From positions 1-6,176 of the forward strand of contig JAHCKU010000196.1 in assembly GCA_026125625.1 (NCBI GenBank): 6,176 bases of DNA. Direction: 5' to 3'. Each line of letters begins with the position of its first letter. Within the stretch, counting starts at the first letter, position 1. The notes beneath the pieces were generated by a model. The model worked only from the letters and a program-made list of their open reading frames with translations, made no database searches and was not told the DNA's origin. The position numbers were made by a program, and so were the translations under genes. Origin of the DNA: Burkholderiales bacterium. GTDB lineage: Bacteria; Pseudomonadota; Gammaproteobacteria; Burkholderiales; SHXO01. Below, piece by piece: positions 1 through 5,699 of the stretch.

Positions 1-1
1 T

Positions 2-868
2 CTGTTCGGCGCGCTGGTACGCAATCGCGACGGTACCCCGGCGTACGGCGTGTCGATGATCCAGGACATCACGGAGCGCAAGGGTACCGAGGCCGAGCGC
101 GAGGCCTTGCTCGAACGCGAGCAGCGGGCGCGGCAGCAGGCGGAGGAGGCAAGCCGGCTCAAGGACGAATTCCTCACCACCGTCTCGCACGAGCTGCGCA
201 CGCCGCTCAATGCCATCGTCGGCTGGAGCGCGGTGGCGCGCATGCATCAGCTCGAGCCCGGCATCATGGCGCGCGCCCTGGAAACGATCGAACGCAATGC
301 GCGTGTGCAAAAGCAGCTCATCGAGGACCTGCTCGACGTCTCGCGCATCATCAGCGGCAAGCTCAAACTCGAGATCGCTGCGGTAGATCTGCGTGCGGTG
401 GTGGAAGCGGCACTGGAAACCATCAAAGCCGCGTCGGAGGCGAAGCACCTGAACGTGACGGTGGAGGTGGCTGCCGACGTACCGATCGTCGCCGCCGACT
501 TCACGCGCATGCAGCAGGTGGTGTGGAACCTGCTCGCCAACGCCGTGAAGTTCACGCCTGCCGGCGGCAGCGTGCAGGTCAGCGTAAGGCGCCTGCAGGA
601 AGACATCGAGCTGTGCGTGCGCGACAGCGGCGAAGGTATCGAGCCGCAGTTCCTGCCGTTCGTGTTCGATCGCTTCCGCCAGCAGGACGGCTCCATTACG
701 CGCCGTCACGGCGGCCTCGGTCTGGGGCTGGCGATCGTGCGTCATATCGCCGAGCTGCACGGGGGCTGGGTGAGCGCCTCCAGCCCCGGCAGAGACCTGG
801 GTAGCACCTTCCGTGTGCTGCTGCCGGTGATGCATCCCCCGCCGCTCGCGACGCATCCGCCCGGCTGA
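2..868 (+). CDS. PAS-containing sensor histidine kinase (5'-truncated by window edge)
   Basis: The reading frame is open from base 2, so the gene starts outside the window; the ATG at 50 is internal. The first visible residues (LFGALVRNRDGTPAYG then MIQDITERK) are the end of a PAS/PAC sensor domain. A charged coiled-coil linker follows, then the HisKA H-box FLTTVSHELRTPLNAI with phospho-acceptor His codon 188-190. The ATPase domain has its N-box (WNLLANAVKF, Asn codon 539-541), G1 box (DSGEGIEP, about 623) and G2 box (GGLGLGLAI, about 710). All catalytic motifs are intact. The protein ends about 24 residues after the last HATPase strand (FRVLLP) in a Pro-rich tail, with no receiver domain. 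Many kinases with this PAS-HisKA-HATPase layout are hybrids, so this one probably phosphorylates a separate response regulator, not seen here. Signal and membrane topology are unknown because the N terminus is missing. Confidence 0.95.
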   Translation: MFGALVRNRDGTPAYGVSMIQDITERKGTEAEREALLEREQRARQQAEEASRLKDEFLTTVSHELRTPLNAIVGWSAVARMHQLEPGIMARALETIERNARVQKQLIEDLLDVSRIISGKLKLEIAAVDLRAVVEAALETIKAASEAKHLNVTVEVAADVPIVAADFTRMQQVVWNLLANAVKFTPAGGSVQVSVRRLQEDIELCVRDSGEGIEPQFLPFVFDRFRQQDGSITRRHGGLGLGLAIVRHIAELHGGWVSASSPGRDLGSTFRVLLPVMHPPPLATHPPG

Positions 869-902
869 TCGAAGCGGCCGGGGAGGGGCCCGGGCCTGGG
901 CA
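869..902. other. Short convergent intergenic spacer
   Basis: These 34 nt separate the ends of the convergent kinase and membrane-protein genes. They contain the self-complementary GGCCCGGGCC at 887-896 in a very G-rich stretch. There is no loop and no T-run on either strand, so I do not call an intrinsic terminator. Confidence 0.5.
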
Positions 903-1328
903 TCACGATACCTTGTGCTGCCACGATGCAATGCCGGCCAGCGCCACGGCGATGATGGCAATGGCGGCGATTCCGAAGGTGGAGAACGCGGAATGTGCCG
1001 CGAGCAGCAGCACCAAGGCGAGTGCCGCGGTCGCGAAATTGGACTTGACGATCCACGAGCGGAAGCGCGCCAGCTTGCCGCGTGAACGCGCCACGATGAC
1101 GGTATCGATCGCGAACACGATCAGCACAACGCCGAGCACGCGCAGCAGCACTCCGGCCGGCATGCCGAGCACCTGCTCATGAGCAGGCATCAGCAGCTGG
1201 GCGACGGCGGACCCGAACAGCGCGAGCTCGAGCCCGACCAGGAAGTCGGCAGCGGCGCCGAGATAGAACGGTGCAAGACTGCGTGCGTTGCCGGTGGATG
1301 TCGGGAGTGATTGGGTCAGTGTGGACAT
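903..1328 (-). CDS. Small four-helix integral membrane protein, unknown function
   Basis: The product is 141 aa starting MSTLTQSLPT. I chose the start at 1328 because GGAGG lies 5 nt upstream on the minus strand; an in-frame ATG at 1394 lacks such a site and would cross the likely operator. Hydrophobicity suggests four membrane helices at about residues 21-46, 57-80, 91-111 and 115-135. Charged residues sit within helices 1 and 2 (D28, E34, D75). A basic loop, ARSRGKLARFRSW, lies between helices 2 and 3 and probably faces the cytoplasm. The C terminus ends SWQHKVS. There is no signal peptide with a cleavage site and no enzyme motif. I do not recognise the family. It is divergent from the XRE/MmyB-type regulator at 1449 and shares a 120-nt spacer with it, so it is a probable regulatory target of that protein (inference). 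Confidence 0.85.
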   Translation of the reverse strand: MSTLTQSLPTSTGNARSLAPFYLGAAADFLVGLELALFGSAVAQLLMPAHEQVLGMPAGVLLRVLGVVLIVFAIDTVIVARSRGKLARFRSWIVKSNFATAALALVLLLAAHSAFSTFGIAAIAIIAVALAGIASWQHKVS

Positions 1329-1395
1329 GCCTGCCTCCGTTTCGGTGATGGATATGGATGTGGTGGAGGCATGGTTGCGCGGCCTGCCCGCCATC

Positions 1396-1418
1396 GCAAT
1401 TACCTGGGAGGTAGTTGC
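1396..1418. promoter_or_regulatory. Candidate operator: 10-3-10 inverted repeat between divergent genes
   Basis: The half-sites GCAATTACCT and AGGTAGTTGC flank a GGG centre. They match as an inverted repeat at 9 of 10 positions; the only mismatch is T1400 against G1414. The element lies 30 nt before the regulator ATG, just upstream of its ribosome binding site, and 67 nt before the membrane-protein start. XRE-type repressors bind such palindromes as dimers, and divergent placement is typical of autoregulation. Binding by the adjacent regulator is inferred. No convincing -35/-10 pair was found on either strand. Confidence 0.6.
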
Positions 1419-1448
1419 CCACCACCACGTACGGGAGGAAAAAGCGGC

Positions 1449-2282
1449 ATGAGCACGAGCACACGAGAATCTTCAGCAACGGCTTCGAGTTTCGGTGCGA
1501 TGCTGCGTGAATGGCGCCGGGCACGCGGCAGCAGCCAGCTCGACCTCTCGCTGCATTGTGGTCTGTCGCAGCGCCATCTGAGCTTCCTGGAGTCGGGCCG
1601 CAGCCGCCCCAGTCGCGGCATGGTGCTGCATCTGGCCTCGGCGTTGAACGTGCCCCTGCGCCAGCAGAACGCCATGTTGCTGGCAGCGGGATTCGCGCCG
1701 GTGTACAAGCAGCGCGGCCTGGATGCTCCGGACATGCAGCCGATCGATCGCGCCCTCGACTATGTGCTGCACCAGCAGGAGCCGTATCCTGCGATCGTCA
1801 TCGACGAGGTGCACACGATCGTGCGCACGAACGACGCGTTGCTGGCGCTGATGGGCTTCCTTACCGGTGGCGCGGCAGCGGCAGGTCCGGTCAACGCGGT
1901 GGAGCTCGTGCTGCGCCCAGACGGCCTGCGGCCGCTCATCGAAAACTGGGATGAAGTGGCCGCGTGGATGGTGCGCAGGCTGCGCGCGGAGGCCTTGATC
2001 GATGGCGCCGGGGCGAGCGCAGGTGCGCTGCTCGAGCGCGTGCTGCAGCTGCCGGACGTGAAGGAGACAGCGTCAACGCTGCGCGCCGATCAGGATCTGC
2101 CGCCCACTCTGGTGCTGCGCCTGCGCCGCGGCGACACGCGCCTGGGCCTGTTCTCGATGATCGCGACCGTCGGCACACCCCTGGACGTATCGTTGCAGCA
2201 GCTGCGCCTGGAACTGTTCTTTCCCGCCGACGAGGTCACGGCGCAATGGTTCGTGCAAGCCGCCGGCAAGAAGAAGGAATGA
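1449..2282 (+). CDS. XRE-family transcriptional regulator with MmyB-like ligand-binding domain
   Basis: The product is 277 aa. The ATG at 1449 is preceded by GGGAGG at 1433-1438. The N-terminal helix-turn-helix spans about residues 15-77 (FGAMLREWRRARG, then LSQRHLSFLESGRSRPS as the recognition region). A linker, LLAAGFAPVY, leads to a MmyB-like ligand-binding domain at about residues 100-268. Diagnostic stretches there are ALDYVLHQQEPYPAIVID and the C-terminal GTPLDVSLQQLRLELFFPAD. Length and layout are normal for this widespread family of DNA-binding regulators with a PAS-like C-terminal domain; the ligand is usually unknown. In many relatives the target is the adjacent divergent gene, which here encodes the membrane protein at 903-1328. 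The candidate operator at 1396-1418 supports autoregulation and control of that neighbour. Repressor or activator mode cannot be read from sequence. Confidence 0.93.
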   Translation: MSTSTRESSATASSFGAMLREWRRARGSSQLDLSLHCGLSQRHLSFLESGRSRPSRGMVLHLASALNVPLRQQNAMLLAAGFAPVYKQRGLDAPDMQPIDRALDYVLHQQEPYPAIVIDEVHTIVRTNDALLALMGFLTGGAAAAGPVNAVELVLRPDGLRPLIENWDEVAAWMVRRLRAEALIDGAGASAGALLERVLQLPDVKETASTLRADQDLPPTLVLRLRRGDTRLGLFSMIATVGTPLDVSLQQLRLELFFPADEVTAQWFVQAAGKKKE

Positions 2283-2295
2283 CCAGGGGAAGCTC

Positions 2296-2321
2296 GCCGG
2301 TCGCGTTACGCTGCGACCGGC
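2296..2321. terminator. Candidate terminator hairpin between convergent genes
   Basis: GCCGGTCGC (2296-2304) and GCGACCGGC (2313-2321) form a perfect 9-bp stem with an 8-nt loop, starting 14 nt after the regulator stop codon. It lies within the 94-nt convergent spacer to the beta-propeller gene and could serve both strands. No T-run follows on either side, so it is at best a non-canonical intrinsic terminator. Confidence 0.45.
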
Positions 2322-2376
2322 CACCTGCGCTGCTCGATCTCGTCTGAGCAGCGCGCAGTGATTTCTCGACGGCCTG

Positions 2377-3462
2377 TCAGGGCACGTCGAGGCTGCCGAT
2401 CGACTTCGGATAGGTGACGATGCCCCACGGCAGCTTCTTGTCCTCGATGCGCTTGACCGGCTCGAGCGTCTTGGCATCGATGACCACTATGTCATGGGAG
2501 CGTCCGCAGGCGACCAGGATGTGACTTTCGTCCGGGGTGAAGGTGAAATGCCAGCAGCGGTCTCCGACCGGAATGTTCTTGATCGGCTGATACGTCTTGG
2601 TGTCGAACACCTGCAGCGCCTTGCCTTTGGCCAGCGCCACGAACAGACGCTCACCCTTGCGATCGAAGGCCAGGCCATATGGCACCTCACCGGTGGGCAC
2701 GACTTTCTTGATATTGAACTTCTGGTCGAGTATGACCAGCTTGTTGCCGTACTCGAGCGTGGCCGCGTAGGACTTGCCGTCCGGCGCCATCTTGACTCCG
2801 CGTGGGCGGTTGCCGTGCTTCCTGGTGTCGATGCGTTTGACCAGCTTGCCGGTCTCGATGTCATGCACGCTCAGGTTCTCGTCGGCTTCATTGGTGATGA
2901 TGATCTTCTTGCCGTCGGCAGAGAACTCGATGCCTTCGGTCTCCATGCCGCCCACGATCTCGCGCAGCACCTTGCCCTGCTTGAGGTCCACCACGGCGAT
3001 ACGTGCCGGCTCCTCGTCTTCTTCCTCACGCTGTTCCCTGAGCTTGCGCTCTTCCTCGGAGCCCGGCTTGGGCGGCGGTCCCCCTTCCGAGGCCGGCTCG
3101 AACGAGACGAAAGCCTGATCACCGCGAACGCGCACGAACTCCGGGTTCTCGCCGATGGGGATGCGCTTGAGGATCTTGCCGCTGAGGCGGTCGATCACGG
3201 CGATGTCGCCGGTTTCACGGTTGGCGACGATCAGCAGGCTGCCATCCGCGGTGACGCCGATGCCGCGCGGCGAACCGCCGCCCACGTCGATCTCCGACAC
3301 CGGCTCCAAGGTGGCCAAGTCGATGACGGTGACTTCTCCGTTCTGGTTGCTGACATAGGCCAGCCCCTTGCCACCATCCGCACCCGCTGCAGTGCCGGCA
3401 AGGCAGGTGAAGCCCAGGGCGGTAGCGGCCACGAGGGGACGTGCGGCGGTCAGAAACTTCAT
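2377..3462 (-). CDS. Secreted YVTN/YncE-type seven-bladed beta-propeller protein
   Basis: The product is 361 aa. The start at 3462 has GGAGGAG 7 nt upstream; the in-frame ATG at 3486 has no such site and would put charged residues ahead of the signal peptide. The Sec signal peptide starts MKFLTAARPLVAATALGF, with likely cleavage after A-G-A at residue 28. Seven repeats of about 40 residues follow, each with a pattern like YVSNQNGEVTVIDLATLEPV followed by a PRGIGVTADG-type turn. This predicts one closed seven-bladed propeller in the periplasm. Blade 3 is interrupted at residues 122-152 by a Pro-rich, then highly charged insertion containing RKLREQREEEDEE. There is no heme-binding CxxCH and no lipobox. 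Such proteins belong to the YVTN/YncE superfamily; some relatives accompany PQQ-dependent dehydrogenases, but no such gene is visible here. The role is probably binding or scaffolding; ligand unknown. Confidence 0.9.
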   Translation of the reverse strand: MKFLTAARPLVAATALGFTCLAGTAAGADGGKGLAYVSNQNGEVTVIDLATLEPVSEIDVGGGSPRGIGVTADGSLLIVANRETGDIAVIDRLSGKILKRIPIGENPEFVRVRGDQAFVSFEPASEGGPPPKPGSEEERKLREQREEEDEEPARIAVVDLKQGKVLREIVGGMETEGIEFSADGKKIIITNEADENLSVHDIETGKLVKRIDTRKHGNRPRGVKMAPDGKSYAATLEYGNKLVILDQKFNIKKVVPTGEVPYGLAFDRKGERLFVALAKGKALQVFDTKTYQPIKNIPVGDRCWHFTFTPDESHILVACGRSHDIVVIDAKTLEPVKRIEDKKLPWGIVTYPKSIGSLDVP

Positions 3463-3796
3463 CAATTGACTCCTCCATTCATTCATTGGTTTGGGGCTGC
3501 TGCTTCCGAGTTTGGTCGGTTAGAAGCTCCCAAACATATTCGGTTCTATCCCAACGCAGGAATAGGAGAAACTCCTGTAATGGATATCTGGTTTACCCGA
3601 ATTTCCCTGGATATCTCCCCGGATAGTACCTGACTGGAGCCCAGCAGCCAGCTGCCCCCTGGCAATCGTTGCCTGGCTAGGATTGCATCGCCAGACTTGC
3701 TCAGTGCCTCCCTGTGTCAAACATCTGCTAAAGCACGTCAATTTCGGGTCGAAAGTAGTTCCATCAAGGAGTTCTGGCTTCTTGCTGAGGAATGCT
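3463..3796. promoter_or_regulatory. Divergent intergenic region with hairpins and a direct repeat
   Basis: This 334-nt spacer is visibly less GC-rich than its flanking genes and must hold the promoters of both the beta-propeller (-) and the LOV-GGDEF gene (+). It contains several elements. A hairpin at 3562-3578 has a 7-bp stem with one G-T pair and an AAA loop. The 9-nt direct repeat TGGATATCT occurs at 3581 and 3608. GGCAA-TCG-TTGCC lies at 3661-3673, inside a wider AGCCAG (3646-3651)/CTGGCT (3673-3678) repeat. TTTCG-GGT-CGAAA lies at 3742-3754. A triple ATTC tandem sits at 3477-3488 by the propeller ribosome site. I found no convincing sigma-70 pair, no sigma-54 site with correct spacing and no recognisable riboswitch. 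Confidence 0.5.
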
Positions 3797-4771
3797 ATGA
3801 AGAGAGACATCAGTCCGGAGTTGCTGCGGCGGGCGGTCGCTGCTTCCAACGAGGGCCTGGTCATCACCGATGTCCGTCGCCCCGATGCTCCCCTGGTATA
3901 TGTCAATCCCGCCTTCGAGCGCATGACCGGCTATGCCGCCCACGAGGTGCTGGGCCGCAATTGCCGCTTTCTACATCGCGAAGACGTCTCCCAGCCGGGG
4001 CTGGAGACCGTACGTGAAGCCGTGCGCATGGGCGGCGGATGCGTGGCGTTGCTGCGCAACTACCGCCAGGACGGAACGCTGTTCTGGAATCAGCTGGGGC
4101 TGGCGCCGATGTATGGCGGAAACGGCCAGGTCACGCACATGATGGGCACACTGGTGGACGTCACTCACAGCGTGCGTGCCGAGCAACTGCTGCTGGAGCG
4201 CCAGCGCCAGCTCGAACGCAGCAAGCGCGTGCTGGAAGGACTGGCGCTCAAGGATGGCCTCACCGGCTTGTATAACCGGCGCTATTTCAGCGAGCAGCTC
4301 GCGCGCGAATGGAACCGCGCCCGCAGGGAGCGGTTTTCGTTGTCGCTGTTCATGATCGACATCGATTACTTCAAGCGCTTCAATGACGCTTATGGGCATC
4401 CGGCCGGTGACGAGCGTATCCGGCTGGTCGCCGATGCCCTGCGCCGCTGCTTCGCGCGCGGCTCCGATCTGGTCGCGCGCTATGGTGGCGAGGAGTTTGT
4501 GGCGCTGGCCGGCGGACTGGACCGTCGCTGCGGGCGCGAGCGCGCCGAACTGCTGTGCGAGGCAGTGCGCGGCCTGACCGCGCATGCCGGTCGCGGCGCC
4601 ACACCGCCGGTGACGGTGAGCGTGGGGTTGTCCATGGTGACGCCGGACGACCGGCTGGCACCGGAGGATCTCATCGAGGCAGCCGACCGTGCCCTGTACG
4701 AAGCCAAGCGCACGGGCCGGGACCGCGTGATGCAGGCCTCGCCGGTACGTGCTCTGGCGACTGCCGCCTGA
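3797..4771 (+). CDS. LOV-GGDEF protein: probable blue-light-responsive diguanylate cyclase
   Basis: The product is 324 aa. The ATG at 3797 has GAGGAA at 3787-3792 and directly precedes the conserved domain. Residues about 10-123 form a LOV-type PAS domain with GRNCRFL; C56 is the expected flavin-adduct cysteine. NYRQDGTLFWN supplies N88 and N98, which bind the flavin ring, and R57 and R73 match phosphate-contacting arginines. A helical linker (124-152) leads to a GGDEF domain starting at about 153 (DGLTGLYNRR). It carries the metal-binding DIDYFK (188-193), FNDAYGHPAGD and the active site RYGGEEF (228-234). The inhibitory-site RGSD (221-224) lies the standard five residues upstream. Known family function: GGDEF dimers make c-di-GMP from two GTP, and LOV domains bind FMN. 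The signalling glutamine is replaced by L119 and the residue after CRFL is H60, not Gln. No EAL domain or membrane segment is present, so it is cytosolic. Confidence 0.94.
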   Translation: MKRDISPELLRRAVAASNEGLVITDVRRPDAPLVYVNPAFERMTGYAAHEVLGRNCRFLHREDVSQPGLETVREAVRMGGGCVALLRNYRQDGTLFWNQLGLAPMYGGNGQVTHMMGTLVDVTHSVRAEQLLLERQRQLERSKRVLEGLALKDGLTGLYNRRYFSEQLAREWNRARRERFSLSLFMIDIDYFKRFNDAYGHPAGDERIRLVADALRRCFARGSDLVARYGGEEFVALAGGLDRRCGRERAELLCEAVRGLTAHAGRGATPPVTVSVGLSMVTPDDRLAPEDLIEAADRALYEAKRTGRDRVMQASPVRALATAA

Positions 4772-4780
4772 TCCCTTCTG

Positions 4781-4799
4781 CATCGGCGTATCGCCGATG
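4781..4799. terminator. Candidate terminator hairpin after the LOV-GGDEF gene
   Basis: CATCGGCG-TAT-CGCCGATG is a perfect 8-bp stem with a 3-nt loop, starting 10 nt after the stop codon at 4769-4771. Its position suits a terminator. The downstream sequence AACCAACCC lacks a T-run, so intrinsic termination is uncertain. Confidence 0.5.
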
Positions 4800-4998
4800 A
4801 ACCAACCCGTCGATCTGAAATTCGCATAGCATCACGCATGCGGAGCCGTCACGCGGCCTCGTTCGACGGAAAGCGCCTCCGCCAGCTGCGGTGAGCATCG
4901 CCCGAATGCAGGCACGCAACCCCTGCTGCCTTGCGCGTGACGTGCTGATTACCCATGTGTGACAGCCATGTTCGGGCTGACTTGCTCAGGAGAATCTC
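4800..4998. other. Intergenic region upstream of the DUF2059 gene
   Basis: No supported gene lies here. It presumably holds the promoter for the gene at 4999, but the best match (TTGCGC at 4931 with CATGTG 17 nt on) is weak. A small CAGCC/GGCTG hairpin (4963-4979) sits just upstream of the ribosome binding site at 4988-4992. Confidence 0.35.
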
Positions 4999-5490
4999 AT
5001 GGTCGTGGCAAGAATCCTGTTGGTGATGATCCTGTTCGCGTCACCCGGGCGAGGCTTTCCCGAGGAGCTGTCTGCGCAGAAGCGAGCAGATATAGAGAAG
5101 CTGCTCGAAATGACCGGCGCTCTTGCATTGGGTCGGCAGATGAGCGACTTCTTCGTGACTCGATTTACACAGGGGCTTCGCCAGACATACCCCGACATAC
5201 CGCAGCAGGTGCTCGATGTCCTGCCGGAGGAAGTGGATGCAGTGGTCAGTGCAAACATGGATGACTTGAAGGCCGGCGTGATTCCGATCTACCACAAGCA
5301 CTTTACCGGACGCGATATCGAGGAAATGATCGAATTCTATTCGACACCGCTGGGCCAGAAGACGATCCGGTTACTGCCGGTTCTCATGAGCGAAAGCATG
5401 CAGGTTGGTGAGCAATGGGGCAGATCGTTGGCCCCGGCTATCGAACAGCAGGTCAAGGCGAGGCTCAGGAAGGAAGGCTACGGCCTGTGA
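4999..5490 (+). CDS. Small secreted DUF2059 protein
   Basis: The product is 163 aa. The ATG at 4999 has AGGAG at 4988-4992, 6 nt upstream. The N terminus (MVVARILLVMILFASPGRG) is a short hydrophobic segment resembling a Sec signal peptide, though with only one positive charge and no clear A-x-A site, so cleavage near residue 19 is tentative. The mature part is predicted all-helical. It carries the DUF2059 signature at about residues 102-140: FTGRDIEEMIEFYSTPLGQK followed by LLPVLMSESMQVGEQW. An N-terminal helical half (LEMTGALALGRQMSDFF) is also typical of the family. DUF2059 proteins are common in proteobacteria and predicted periplasmic; no biochemical function is established that I know of. 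It stands alone, with more than 200 nt on each side, so context gives no role. Confidence 0.88.
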   Translation: MVVARILLVMILFASPGRGFPEELSAQKRADIEKLLEMTGALALGRQMSDFFVTRFTQGLRQTYPDIPQQVLDVLPEEVDAVVSANMDDLKAGVIPIYHKHFTGRDIEEMIEFYSTPLGQKTIRLLPVLMSESMQVGEQWGRSLAPAIEQQVKARLRKEGYGL

Positions 5491-5507
5491 CCGTCATTGG
5501 TGCAGCC

Positions 5508-5523
5508 CCGGCCTTTTTGCCGG
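5508..5523. other. Small hairpin with a T-run loop after the DUF2059 gene
   Basis: CCGGC (5508-5512) pairs with GCCGG (5519-5523) around a C+TTTTT loop, 18 nt after the stop codon. The T-run lies in the loop, not after the stem, so this is not a standard intrinsic terminator. The G+C-rich run followed by five T could still promote RNA polymerase pausing. Confidence 0.3.
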
Positions 5524-5555
5524 AAACGTTGCGCATCTCCGTGTGACACCTTGGC

Positions 5556-5591
5556 ACTGCGTCTGGAGCAGCCGCCAACTCCAGACGCGGT
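5556..5591. repeat. Strong inverted repeat with a 13-bp stem and 10-nt loop
   Basis: The core GCGTCTGGAG (5559-5568) pairs perfectly with CTCCAGACGC (5579-5588). Outer bases extend it to 13 bp with a single T-G pair (5558/5589). It is the strongest hairpin in the window and lies in the spacer between the DUF2059 gene and the ETHE1-like gene. Neither flank has a T-run. It may end transcription from upstream, or be a REP-like palindrome; no second copy is visible here. Confidence 0.6.
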
Positions 5592-5626
5592 TGGGCCCGT
5601 TGCGTTGCGGGCAGACCATGGCGGTT

Positions 5627-5678
5627 GCCCGAGCGGCGATAATGGCGCCGGGCTTCACTGGAGCCCCGGCCCGAGCGG
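5627..5678. repeat. 10-bp direct repeat near the candidate promoter of the ETHE1-like gene
   Basis: GCCCGAGCGG occurs at 5627-5636 and again at 5669-5678, 42 nt apart, just upstream of the dioxygenase gene. Between them is GATAAT at 5638-5643, a good -10 hexamer but with no clear -35 box at 16-18 nt. The second copy also folds on itself (GCCCG-AG-CGGGC). Chance occurrence in GC-rich DNA is possible. Confidence 0.3.
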
Positions 5679-5699
5679 GCTGTCAACGGAGACGGACCC

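Noticed and set aside
1311..1448. Upstream in-frame start for the XRE regulator at 1311
   Set aside because: It would overlap the divergent gene's start and the palindrome, and its residues are not conserved; ATG 1449 has a strong GGGAGG site and begins near the helix-turn-helix.
3400..3405. Lipoprotein cysteine (C20) in the propeller signal peptide
   Set aside because: The residues before it are GFT, which does not fit a lipobox; a Sec cleavage site after A-G-A at residue 28 fits better.
2377..3462. Assignment of the beta-propeller to a PQQ-alcohol dehydrogenase cluster
   Set aside because: Related propellers occur in such clusters, but no PQQ enzyme, cytochrome c or PQQ biosynthesis gene is visible, so a specific role is not supported.
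2494..3633. Long open frame of 379 codons on the + strand opposite the beta-propeller gene
   Set aside because: It lies almost wholly antisense to a gene with signal peptide, seven clear repeats and a good ribosome site. Its product shows no domain, and long antisense frames are common in GC-rich DNA.
3674..3688. Sigma-54-like box TGGCTAGGATTGCAT
   Set aside because: The GG and GC elements are only 8 nt apart, not the required 10, so the site would not fit sigma-54. The overlapping TGGCAATCGTTGC has the same fault.
3683..3796. Upstream in-frame ATG at 3683 extending the LOV-GGDEF protein by 38 residues
   Set aside because: The extension has no conserved features and no ribosome site, whereas ATG 3797 has GAGGAA at proper distance and abuts the LOV domain.
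3463..3796. Possible c-di-GMP riboswitch upstream of the GGDEF gene
   Set aside because: None of the conserved core sequences of the known c-di-GMP aptamers could be found; only small unrelated hairpins are present.
3971..4783. Open frame of 270 codons on the - strand opposite the LOV-GGDEF gene
   Set aside because: It is antisense to a gene with complete LOV and GGDEF motifs; the product has no recognisable domain.
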